A DNA stretch of 64,000 nt from Algoriphagus pacificus (GTDB lineage Bacteria > Bacteroidota > Bacteroidia > Cytophagales > Cyclobacteriaceae): positions 579,048 to 643,047 of the forward strand of contig NZ_JAFKCU010000001.1 in the NCBI RefSeq assembly GCF_017254845.1, given 5' to 3'. Positions 33,224-40,746 of this stretch are shown here, piece by piece (position 1 is the stretch's first letter; every line of letters begins with the position of its first letter). Under the pieces are notes generated by a model. That model was not told where the DNA came from. It saw only the letters and a list, made by a program, of their open reading frames with translations, and did no database searches. Position numbers and translations under genes: made by a program.

Positions 33224-34324
33224 TTAAAAGCGTTTCGTTCTATTTCGTCTATAATCTTCAAAAATCAGGTCGCCAAGCCCTTTCAGACTGCTATAGTAGG
33301 CATTCCCGTTATTCACTTTGGTAAATTCTTTCACAAACTCCTTCAGGTAAGGATCCGAAGCAATCATGAAAGTTGTTACCGGTATTTTAAGTTTTCGGCA
33401 TTGTGCAGCTAGTTTTAAAGTCTCACTGAGAATCTTACTATCGATCCCAAAAGCATTCTTGTAATATTTGATCCCTACTTTGAGACAAGTTGGTTTTCCG
33501 TCCGTGATCATGAAAATCTGCTTGTTTGGATTCTTTCTCCTTCGAAGCAAATCCATAGCTAATTCAAGTCCAGCCACAGTATTCGTATGATAGGGTCCTA
33601 CTTGCAGGTAAGGCAAATCTTTGATCTCAATTTGCCAGGCATCATTACCGAATACAATTATATCTAAAGTGTCTTTTGGGTAGCGAGTTTTGATGAGTTC
33701 AGCCAAAGCCATGGCTACTTTTTTAGCAGGAGTGATTCTATCCTCGCCATACAAAATCATGGAATGGGAAATGTCTATCATCAAGACAGTAGAGGTCTGC
33801 GAACGAAATTCGTTTTCTACTACCTCCAGATCATCTTCAGTGAGCAGATAATCTCCAGAAAAACCATGGTTTGCCTGAGCATTTCTAAGTGAATCTGTCA
33901 AGGCAATCTGATCCAGATTATCCCCAAATTCATAGGCTCTCCTATCTGTTCCTCTTTCCTCCCCCTGACCAGAATGGGTAGTTTTGTGCTGACCTGATTT
34001 TCCTCTTTTCAACTTCCCAAAAATCTCCTCTAAAGCTGACTTTCGAATGGTCTGTTCTGCTTTACCGGTGATTTTAAATTCTCCCTTTTGATTCTCTTCT
34101 GTCAGATAGCCCTTGCTCTTTAGGTCTTCAATAAAATCCCCAATGCCATAATTCGGATTGGTCATTTGGTAGCGATTGTCCAGATTGGTCAGCCAACTTA
34201 AAGCCTCTGCCACATCTCCACCAGTCATAGTGACCAGTTGCAAAAAGATATTGAGCAGGTTGTCAAAGGTACTTTTCTCAGGATCCTGAGCAGGCACATA
34301 CTTAGTAAATCGGAATCCTTTCAT
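33224..34324 (-). CDS. VWA-domain protein, partner of the BchI-like AAA+
   Basis: A 366-residue protein with an N-terminal helical region, a charged linker (about 105-150) and a C-terminal von Willebrand A domain. The MIDAS metal site is intact: DISHS (184-188), the later conserved Thr loop and ITDGKPT. This arrangement resembles the D subunit of Mg-chelatase and the ViaA/CoxE-type partners of MoxR ATPases. The start is the ATG at 34324; the open frame runs 16 codons further but that leader is hydrophobic and not needed. The linker is Gly/Lys/His-rich (KRGKSGQHKTTHSG). Confidence 0.88.
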   Translation of the reverse strand: MKGFRFTKYVPAQDPEKSTFDNLLNIFLQLVTMTGGDVAEALSWLTNLDNRYQMTNPNYGIGDFIEDLKSKGYLTEENQKGEFKITGKAEQTIRKSALEEIFGKLKRGKSGQHKTTHSGQGEERGTDRRAYEFGDNLDQIALTDSLRNAQANHGFSGDYLLTEDDLEVVENEFRSQTSTVLMIDISHSMILYGEDRITPAKKVAMALAELIKTRYPKDTLDIIVFGNDAWQIEIKDLPYLQVGPYHTNTVAGLELAMDLLRRRKNPNKQIFMITDGKPTCLKVGIKYYKNAFGIDSKILSETLKLAAQCRKLKIPVTTFMIASDPYLKEFVKEFTKVNNGNAYYSSLKGLGDLIFEDYRRNRTKRF

Positions 34325-34385
34325 GTCAGCTATAACAAGGTAAGAGGTAAAGGAGTTTAATAAGTAACACAAATTCCAGAAAAAG

Positions 34386-34592
34386 ATGAAAAACTACCTA
34401 GTCTCTGTCGGAGTGGTTACTGGATTTTTGATAGTCTATGTAATAGCCATCCAATTGAATCTGAGCATGTTCCTGATATGGCTTTTATTCCTGATCAGTC
34501 CAGTATTATTAATCTGGATGGTTGTGTCAGTTTTAAAAGCTCCAGTTGAGATAAAAGAGACTTTTGATAATAAATGGTATCAAGACAATTAA
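34386..34592 (+). CDS. small two-helix membrane protein
   Basis: A 68-residue protein with two hydrophobic segments (about 6-24 and 27-50) and a short acidic tail ending KWYQDN. No family recognised. It is divergent from the VWA gene over about 60 bases. Open frame and composition are normal for a small membrane protein, but its evidence is only its coherent structure. Confidence 0.6.
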   Translation: MKNYLVSVGVVTGFLIVYVIAIQLNLSMFLIWLLFLISPVLLIWMVVSVLKAPVEIKETFDNKWYQDN

Positions 34593-34707
34593 TCAAAAAC
34601 TAAATTGATTTTAGAAAATTAAAAATGTGCAAGTATTCTTAGAAAAGTATATTTTAGCTATACGATCATTCGGTTTTTTTGAATTTCTTGATCGATAACT
34701 TCTCAAT

Positions 34708-36477
34708 ATGCGGTTTTATAAGCTGATTATTCTTTTTAACCTCTACTTTTTATTGGGTTTACAAACAGATCGGGTTTTTGCACAGTCAAATACCCTCTCC
34801 AAAAAAATTGAACAGCCATCATTTGAGGATTTAGTTGATTTATCAATTAATGGAGATATTGAAAAATCTGGATTTCCCGATGACCTAATGGCTTTTGCCT
34901 TGGCATTGGATTCTTTAGAATTTGAAAAACTGATAGTTGAAACCAAAGAGAAAATAAACCCCAAAAACTATAATAACTTAATTAGTTTCTACAATCTCAT
35001 AGCAACAGAAAAGGCAATAGAAAATGGAGCTTCAAAGCTAAATGAAGTTTTGAAAATCTTAAATGAAATGGTTCAAATCGCACATGAATCACAAGATGAA
35101 TTATTGATAGGAAAATGCTATTGGTATTTTGGGAATAGTATGATCGAAATGCAGAGGTATGATTATGCATCGACTTATTTATTAACCGGTATTCGAATCA
35201 TTGAGAAAATCAGGCCTGAACTGCTTAAATCCTCTGAATATTTATTGCTTGGAGGAACCCTTTTTGATACAAGAATTTATGAAGAGTCGATCCTCTATTC
35301 AAAAAAGGGCTTAGAGAAACCAATCCCCAAAAATTCAGCAAGAGCGAATTTTTATAATACAATAGGCCAAGCCTTTGAACGTCTCAATCAGCTGGATTCT
35401 GCCAAATATTACTACAAACGCTGCGATGAGTTTTGTGATTTGCATGATGAAAGAGCTTGGAAATATATTAACAAACAGAATATTGGAGAATTAGAATTTA
35501 AGGAAAATAAAATTTCAGAAGCAAAGCAGACATTTACTTCTGTTTATGAAAATTGCAAAGAAGACGTAAAGGAAATAGCAGCAAAATCACTTATTTGGCT
35601 TGCTAAAATTAGCCTCTTGGAAAACCAAGTTGAAACTGCTATCGACTTTCTAAACGAGGCGGAATACCTTCTGAAAAATTTTGAAAACAAGAGACTTCAA
35701 ACAGAATACTTTTTAGAAGATGCTTATTTGACGAAGCTGGATGTTTATAAAAATCTCAAAAATCTTGACAGCTCCTTTTATTATTTCGAAAAGTATAATT
35801 CCCTTCATGATTCTCTTGAGTATTTGGCTTCGCTTGCGGATCAATCAGTAGTGCAGTCAAGAATAGATAATACCGAAAAGACCTATTCATTAGGATTACT
35901 TCAAATTCAGAAGAAAGAGGCCGAACAACGAAGGAATGTCATCATTTTTTGTTTAATACTTTTTTCGGGTGTTGGTTTTACCTATTTCAGCTGGCAAAGA
36001 AAACGTCTGATGTACCAGAATAAAATCGCTGTGCTGGAGAAAAATGCTAAGGAAACTGAAGTTAGAATCGTAAAAAATCAATTGAAATCTTTCACAAAGC
36101 AACTTCTGGAAAAAGCTAAGCTTCTTGAAGCTTTAGAAAGCGAATTAGACGACAAATATCAAACTGATCTTAGACAAGAATATTTGGAACAGTTAAACCA
36201 TTCCAGAATTCTTACAGATGAAGATTGGAGCGAATTTAAATCGATGTTTGAGAAAGTGTATCCGGGATTTTTCAGTAGGGTAAAAGAAAATTTTCCAACA
36301 ATTACACCTGCCGAACAAAGAATCGCTTCCTTGATTCGTTTACAGTTTTCTGCTAAGGAAATGGCAGACATCCTCGGGGTTTCGGTAGATAGTGTACACA
36401 AAACCCGCCAGCGACTCCGTCAAAGAATGGAGCTTTCTTCAGAAGTTAATCTGGAAGAGTTCTTATTGGACTTTTAA
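34708..36477 (+). CDS. membrane-tethered TPR protein with C-terminal LuxR-like HTH
   Basis: A 589-residue protein: signal peptide (about 1-25), an extracytoplasmic TPR-rich region (about 90-390), one transmembrane helix (about 408-427, RRNVIIFCLILFSGVGFTYF), and a coiled coil (about 430-490). It ends in a helix-turn-helix (about 530-589) with TPAEQRIASLIRLQFSAKEM and VSVDSVHKTRQRLRQRM. This is a one-component design in which outside or periplasmic TPRs control a DNA-binding domain on the inner face. Such proteins are common but poorly understood in Bacteroidota. Monocistronic, with long flanking gaps. Confidence 0.85.
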   Translation: MRFYKLIILFNLYFLLGLQTDRVFAQSNTLSKKIEQPSFEDLVDLSINGDIEKSGFPDDLMAFALALDSLEFEKLIVETKEKINPKNYNNLISFYNLIATEKAIENGASKLNEVLKILNEMVQIAHESQDELLIGKCYWYFGNSMIEMQRYDYASTYLLTGIRIIEKIRPELLKSSEYLLLGGTLFDTRIYEESILYSKKGLEKPIPKNSARANFYNTIGQAFERLNQLDSAKYYYKRCDEFCDLHDERAWKYINKQNIGELEFKENKISEAKQTFTSVYENCKEDVKEIAAKSLIWLAKISLLENQVETAIDFLNEAEYLLKNFENKRLQTEYFLEDAYLTKLDVYKNLKNLDSSFYYFEKYNSLHDSLEYLASLADQSVVQSRIDNTEKTYSLGLLQIQKKEAEQRRNVIIFCLILFSGVGFTYFSWQRKRLMYQNKIAVLEKNAKETEVRIVKNQLKSFTKQLLEKAKLLEALESELDDKYQTDLRQEYLEQLNHSRILTDEDWSEFKSMFEKVYPGFFSRVKENFPTITPAEQRIASLIRLQFSAKEMADILGVSVDSVHKTRQRLRQRMELSSEVNLEEFLLDF

Positions 36478-36680
36478 AAACCCTCCAAAGCAGCCCATTT
36501 TTAGCTTAATGATGCTATAAACAGTTGTCCACTTTTTGTCCAGTGCCTCCAAGCTGAAATTGTTTTCTTTAGATCTATTTTTAATAGAGTTGAAAGAAAA
36601 AATCAACGAAATATGGATTCTAACTCTAAAAAAAATTGAAATAAGGTAAAGCATTTATATAAGGGAATTTAGTGGTAAAA

Positions 36681-36717
36681 GCCGCTCTTGGTAAATCAGA
36701 GCGGCCTTTCTTTTTTC
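36681..36717 (+). terminator. intrinsic terminator 200 bases after the HTH gene
   Basis: GCCGCTCT (36681-36688) pairs perfectly with AGAGCGGC (36698-36705), followed by CTTTCTTTTTTC. A strong plus-strand terminator, notable for its distance from the nearest upstream stop codon. Confidence 0.85.
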
Positions 36718-36768
36718 ACTTAAAACCGAATCTAAAACAGTGGTTAATTTTTCAAACACTTAAGTACT

Positions 36769-36776
36769 TATCTTTA
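36769..36776 (+). promoter_or_regulatory. candidate -7 box four bases before queG
   Basis: TATCTTTA is one base from TAnnTTTG, followed by CCTC and then the queG ATG at 36781. If used, the mRNA would begin at or beside the start codon. Confidence 0.3.
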
Positions 36777-36780
36777 CCTC

Positions 36781-37725
36781 ATGACTCCTGCCGAGAAACA
36801 CGCTTCAATAATTAAATCCACTGCAAAATCTCTGGGTTTTGATTTTTGCGGGATAGCAAAGGCAGGTTTCTTGGAAGAAGAAGCCCCGAAACTGGAAGAA
36901 TGGCTCAGCCGGAACTATCAGGGTGAAATGGGCTATTTAGCAAATCATTTCGACAAGCGATTGGATCCCACCAAACTGGTGGAAGGTGCCAAAACAGTGG
37001 TTTCTTTGATTTACAATTACTATCCAGAGCAGAAACTCCCAGAAACTGAAGGCTCAATTAAACTTGCCAAATACGCTTATGGAGAGGATTATCATGAAGT
37101 AATCAGAGAAAAACTCAATCATTTTTTAGAAATCCTAAGAGAAGAAATTGGACCGATAGAAGGTCGTGGATTTGTAGATTCCGCTCCAGTTATGGAACGC
37201 CAATGGGCACAAAAAGCCGGCTTGGGGTGGATCGGTAAAAACAGTTTATTACTGAATAAACAAAGGGGAAGTTTCTTTTTCCTGGCCGAACTCATCATAG
37301 ATCTGGAAGTTAACCCAGACACACCTTTGGCAAAGGACTATTGTGGGACCTGCACTGCATGTGTGGATGCCTGTCCTACGGATGCCATTGTGGGTAGTGG
37401 AGTTGTGGATGGATCAAAGTGTATTTCTTATTTGACCATTGAACTAAAGGATGCAATTCCCATGGAATTTCAGGGGAAAATGGATAATTGGGCCTTTGGA
37501 TGTGACATTTGCCAAGATGTTTGTCCTTGGAACCGCTTTTCAAAACCGCATCAAGAAGAAAAATTCAAGCTCCATCCCGACTTGGCAGAATTTACAAACC
37601 GAGATTGGCAGGAAATCACAGAAGAAACTTTTCGAAAGGTTTTTAAAAAATCAGCTGTAAAAAGAACAAAATTCAAAGGCCTGAAAAGAAACCTAGATTT
37701 TCTTAAATTGAAAAAAAGCGAATAG
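36781..37725 (+). CDS. queG: epoxyqueuosine reductase
   Basis: Last step of queuosine synthesis: reduces epoxyqueuosine to queuosine in tRNA, using cobalamin and two 4Fe-4S clusters. The 314-residue length is normal. DUF1730-like N-terminal part contains [22 protein letters not shown]; the ferredoxin part has [16 protein letters not shown] and [10 protein letters not shown], giving the eight cysteines for two clusters. One base separates its stop from corA, so the two genes form an operon. Confidence 0.95.
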   Translation: MTPAEKHASIIKSTAKSLGFDFCGIAKAGFLEEEAPKLEEWLSRNYQGEMGYLANHFDKRLDPTKLVEGAKTVVSLIYNYYPEQKLPETEGSIKLAKYAYGEDYHEVIREKLNHFLEILREEIGPIEGRGFVDSAPVMERQWAQKAGLGWIGKNSLLLNKQRGSFFFLAELIIDLEVNPDTPLAKDYCGTCTACVDACPTDAIVGSGVVDGSKCISYLTIELKDAIPMEFQGKMDNWAFGCDICQDVCPWNRFSKPHQEEKFKLHPDLAEFTNRDWQEITEETFRKVFKKSAVKRTKFKGLKRNLDFLKLKKSE

Positions 37726-37726
37726 C

Positions 37727-38836
37727 ATGAGTGTTCAAAAGCCAAGTCTGAAAAGCGTCCAGAAATTATTTAAGACTAAAAAGAAAAAGAAGCCAAGTCA
37801 TAAAATCGGTTTGCCACCGGCTTCTTTGGTTTTTACCGGTGACAAAAAACAAGAAGAGGTTTTTATCAATCTAATCACCTATGATGAAAACGATTTTTAC
37901 GAAGAAATCATCAAGCTAGATCAACTAGAAGATCATCTGAAACTCCAGAAAAAAGTAACTTGGATCGATGTAATTGGACTCCATGACGTAGATATTTTAG
38001 AGCAGATCGGTTTGGCCTTTGGCATTCATAAATTGACTTTAGAGGATATTCTGAGTGTGGACCAGCGGCCGAAAATGGAGGTTTTTGAGGATTATGTATT
38101 TGCTACCTTAAAAATGATCCAATGCCCAACTCCCGAATCACCGATTGATGAAGAACAGGTTAGCTTTCTATTACATGACAGCGTCCTGATCACATTTCAG
38201 GAAAAAAAAGGAGACGTTTTTCAATTTGTCAGAGATAGATTACTCGACCCAAAACGCGCCATTCGGCAGCGAGGAGCCGATTATTTACTCTATGCGCTTC
38301 TCGATGCTGTGATTGATAATTATTTCATTGTAATGGAAAACATCGGGGAGCGGATCGAAAACCTGGAATCCCAAGCCATGCTGGAACCAGGAAATGAAAC
38401 ACTCAATTCCCTTTACTTACAAAGGAGAGAAATGATGGATCTCAGAAGATCGGTTTATCCGCTTCGGGAAGTGATCGGTTCATTCGATAAGTACGCGGAA
38501 CATAAAATTTCACCCGAGGTCAGACCTTTCATTCGTGATTTATATGAAAATACCATTCAAGTCATCGAAACCATGGAAGTTTTCAGAGATATGTCTTCTG
38601 GTGTTTTGGACTTGTATATGAATAGTCTTTCCAACAGGATGAATAACATCATGAAGGTCTTGACTATCATTTCCACCATTTTTATTCCCTTGAGTTTTGT
38701 GGCGGGAGTTTATGGGATGAACTTCGAAAACATGCCCGAATTACATTGGCAAAATGGCTATTTCTATGTTTTGGGAGTAATGGGAATAGCTGTCCTAGGA
38801 ATGCTATTTTTCTTCAGAAGGAAAAACTGGCTTTGA
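37727..38836 (+). CDS. corA: CorA magnesium/cobalt transporter
   Basis: Homopentameric channel for Mg2+ uptake in the inner membrane. Long cytoplasmic alpha/beta N-terminal domain, a stalk helix, and two C-terminal membrane helices (about 305-327 and 342-361) joined by the diagnostic GVYGMNF loop (GMN motif). The first 25 residues are a strongly basic Lys-rich tail. Length 369. Starts one base after queG and its TGA stop abuts the META gene stop (TGATTA) on the other strand. Confidence 0.95.
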   Translation: MSVQKPSLKSVQKLFKTKKKKKPSHKIGLPPASLVFTGDKKQEEVFINLITYDENDFYEEIIKLDQLEDHLKLQKKVTWIDVIGLHDVDILEQIGLAFGIHKLTLEDILSVDQRPKMEVFEDYVFATLKMIQCPTPESPIDEEQVSFLLHDSVLITFQEKKGDVFQFVRDRLLDPKRAIRQRGADYLLYALLDAVIDNYFIVMENIGERIENLESQAMLEPGNETLNSLYLQRREMMDLRRSVYPLREVIGSFDKYAEHKISPEVRPFIRDLYENTIQVIETMEVFRDMSSGVLDLYMNSLSNRMNNIMKVLTIISTIFIPLSFVAGVYGMNFENMPELHWQNGYFYVLGVMGIAVLGMLFFFRRKNWL

Positions 38837-39241
38837 TTATTGAAGTTTTAGGATAATATCCTTTTCCCCGTTTTTGAGCAGAAGTTGCCCACCTGATTGT
38901 TGGAAATATCTTACGGATTTCAACGTTTCCAAAAATTTATTTTCAAAAGCAGTATTCGGGCAAGCCATTCTAGTGGCTCCAATTTCACCAAACTTCAAGG
39001 TGTTTTTCTTACCAATTTCATAGGATCCAAAAATACTATTACAACCCCCAGAACCTGTAACCTGCTGATCATCTGCATCAAAAATCAAGTGCGCATCCTG
39101 AGCCGAGCCAGAAGTCTGAACTGGTACTCCCATAATTTCTACGAGTGTCCACTGCTTATTTTCCCATTTTGAGTCCGGGAAAGATTTGGAGCTACAAGAA
39201 ATCAAAGCAAATATGGAAAGTATATACAGTAAATTTTTCAT
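38837..39241 (-). CDS. META-domain lipoprotein (HslJ-like)
   Basis: A 134-residue lipoprotein: signal peptide with lipobox ALISC (Cys16), then one META domain. It has WTLVEIMGVPVQ, TGSGGCNSIFGSYE (the G-G-C-N turn) and the ATRMACPN motif containing the second conserved Cys. META proteins such as E. coli HslJ are linked to heat-shock or novobiocin tolerance, mechanism unknown. Convergent and directly abutting corA. Confidence 0.9.
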   Translation of the reverse strand: MKNLLYILSIFALISCSSKSFPDSKWENKQWTLVEIMGVPVQTSGSAQDAHLIFDADDQQVTGSGGCNSIFGSYEIGKKNTLKFGEIGATRMACPNTAFENKFLETLKSVRYFQQSGGQLLLKNGEKDIILKLQ

Positions 39242-39280
39242 GATTGGTTTAGTTAATAGATGTTATCAGGCATAAACCAA

Positions 39281-39303
39281 GCCAAAATCCTTATTGTTTT
39301 GGC
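39281..39303 (-). terminator. probable terminator after nadC
   Basis: GCCAAAA (39281-39287) pairs with TTTTGGC (39297-39303). On the minus strand it begins one base after the nadC stop codon and is followed by TTGGTTTAT, only moderately T-rich. Confidence 0.5.
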
Positions 39304-39304
39304 A

Positions 39305-40162
39305 TTAGAAGGCCTTTAAGCTAATATCCATGCTTTGAACGGAGTGAGTAAGAGCTCCCATTGAGATAAAATCTACTCCGCATTCTGCAACCGATACTAG
39401 AGTTTCTGAGGTAATTCCCCCCGATGCTTCCGTTTTGAATTTATCACCGATCATGGCAACAGCTTTCCTCATGGTTTCAAAATCCATGTTATCAAGCATG
39501 ATAAAGTCAATTCCCCCCACTTCAATAACTTCCTCCACTTCGGCCAAATTTCTGGTTTCAACCTCGATTTTCAGGTCTAGATTATTGGCTTTTAGGTAGG
39601 CTCTTGTTTGAGTGATCGCAGGTTTTATTCCTCCAGCAAAATCGACATGGTTATCTTTCAGCATCACCATATCATACAAGGCAAACCGATGATTGATCCC
39701 TCCTCCAATATGAACAGCCCATTTTTCCATCAATCGGAAATTAGGAGTGGTTTTTCTGGTATCCATCAGCCTTGCTTTGGTGTGTAGGATTTTTTCGGTA
39801 AGCTGATGAGTCAATGTTGCAATTCCAGACATCCGCTGCATGCAGTTCAAGACCAAACGCTCAGAAGATAAGATAGAGGCAGATGGTCCCTTTACTATCA
39901 ATCCTACGTCTCCAAACCGAACTGAATCGCCATCCGAAATCAACAATTCAACCTCAAGCTTTGGATCGTAGGCATTAAAAATTTTTTCAGCCAATTCAAT
40001 CCCTGCAATTATTCCTTCTCCTTTGATCAAAAGCTGAGCCTGTCCCATTTTGCCGGGGGGAATTGATGCCAAAGAAGAATAATCTCCAGGTCCAATATCC
40101 TCTTTTAATGCTGCTTGGATGAAATTTTGGATGGCATCATCCGTCAGGTAAGCTGGTTTCAT
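39305..40162 (-). CDS. nadC: nicotinate-nucleotide pyrophosphorylase (carboxylating)
   Basis: Quinolinate phosphoribosyltransferase: quinolinate and PRPP give nicotinate mononucleotide in de novo NAD synthesis. The 285-residue protein has the conserved DTRKTTPNFRLMEKWAVHIGG region with arginine and lysine substrate ligands, NCMQRMSGIATLT, MLKDNHV, IEVETRNLAEVEE and SGGITSETLV. Normal length and no missing motif. Likely in one unit with the upstream DUF4783 gene (53-base gap). Confidence 0.96.
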   Translation of the reverse strand: MKPAYLTDDAIQNFIQAALKEDIGPGDYSSLASIPPGKMGQAQLLIKGEGIIAGIELAEKIFNAYDPKLEVELLISDGDSVRFGDVGLIVKGPSASILSSERLVLNCMQRMSGIATLTHQLTEKILHTKARLMDTRKTTPNFRLMEKWAVHIGGGINHRFALYDMVMLKDNHVDFAGGIKPAITQTRAYLKANNLDLKIEVETRNLAEVEEVIEVGGIDFIMLDNMDFETMRKAVAMIGDKFKTEASGGITSETLVSVAECGVDFISMGALTHSVQSMDISLKAF

Positions 40163-40215
40163 GCTTCAAAATTAGGCAAAATGAAAAGCTGGAAAGGATT
40201 TTTTTTGAAAATGAT

Positions 40216-40611
40216 TTAGCCTTTTACAAACTCAAGGCTATAAATCTTAAAATTCGAATCCTGCTGAGAAACCTTTATGAAGACTTTGAAAGTTCCCTGA
40301 CCACTGAGATAATCCCCGATAAAAGAGCTCATACTCGGGTTTGTTTCACTGCTGTAAACAATTGAAAATCCTTGAGAAGGATTTTTCTTAAAGAAATCCC
40401 GAATTACAATTTCCGCCTGATTTTTTGAATAATTCCCTTGCTGCCCATTGACATTCAATGAGATACTGGAATCAAAATATTTTGCCAGCTCTCCGCTAGA
40501 GCCAGATTCAATTGCTGAAATTACCGGGTCAATAGTATATTCTTCTCCTTTTTCCATAGCAACACTATGGAAAAGAAAAATCAAAGAAAAGAATAGGTTT
40601 AAAATTGTCAT
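40216..40611 (-). CDS. DUF4783 exported protein
   Basis: A 131-residue exported protein with a short signal peptide (about 1-18) and one compact NTF2-like domain (YFDSSISLNVNGQQGNYSKN near residue 45, FKIYSLEFVKG at the end), typical of the DUF4783 family of Bacteroidota. Function unknown. The ATG at 40611 is preferred to the GTG one codon upstream. It precedes nadC, an arrangement I recall as common in the phylum, and is divergent from gpmI. Confidence 0.82.
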   Translation of the reverse strand: MTILNLFFSLIFLFHSVAMEKGEEYTIDPVISAIESGSSGELAKYFDSSISLNVNGQQGNYSKNQAEIVIRDFFKKNPSQGFSIVYSSETNPSMSSFIGDYLSGQGTFKVFIKVSQQDSNFKIYSLEFVKG

Positions 40612-40620
40612 CACCCTAGC

Positions 40621-40639
40621 TTGGCAAATACTAAGCCAA
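40621..40639. promoter_or_regulatory. operator-like inverted repeat in a divergent promoter
   Basis: TTGGC-N9-GCCAA lies ten bases upstream of the DUF4783 start, in the 135-base region shared with gpmI. Spacing and symmetry fit a regulator binding site, but nothing identifies one. Confidence 0.3.
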
Positions 40640-40734
40640 AAAAAGAATTTTTTGGACTCAGTTTTGGTTTTAAAAATCGTAAAGACAAATCCTGTCAGGA
40701 AAAGTTTAACAGTCGGGATTGGGTCGAAAATTGA

Positions 40735-40742
40735 TATATTTG
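40735..40742 (+). promoter_or_regulatory. candidate -7 box four bases before gpmI
   Basis: TATATTTG matches TAnnTTTG exactly and is followed by CTCC and then the gpmI ATG at 40747. A transcript from it would start at about the ATG itself, giving a leaderless mRNA. No clear -33 element at 17-23 bases. Confidence 0.45.
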
Positions 40743-40746
40743 CTCC

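Larger units (their letters stand above)
36478..36780. other. 303-base intergenic region before queG
   Basis: No convincing gene. It holds a direct repeat TTGTCCA at 36525-36531 and 36536-36542 (11-base period), a GC-rich hairpin with a T-run (36681-36717), and a promoter-like box before queG. The hairpin is 204 bases past the stop of the HTH gene, so that gene has either a long 3' UTR or a small independent transcript ends there. A minus-strand open frame here (36463-36654) looks like chance. Confidence 0.5.

Noticed and set aside
31695-34324. Chlorophyll or bacteriochlorophyll Mg-chelatase
   Set aside because: Only I- and D-like subunits are present, with no H subunit or tetrapyrrole genes, and the apparent phylum does not make these pigments.
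36463-36654. 63-codon minus-strand open frame in the long gap
   Set aside because: It begins and ends without context, its composition is AT-driven and it overlaps the 3' end of the HTH gene.
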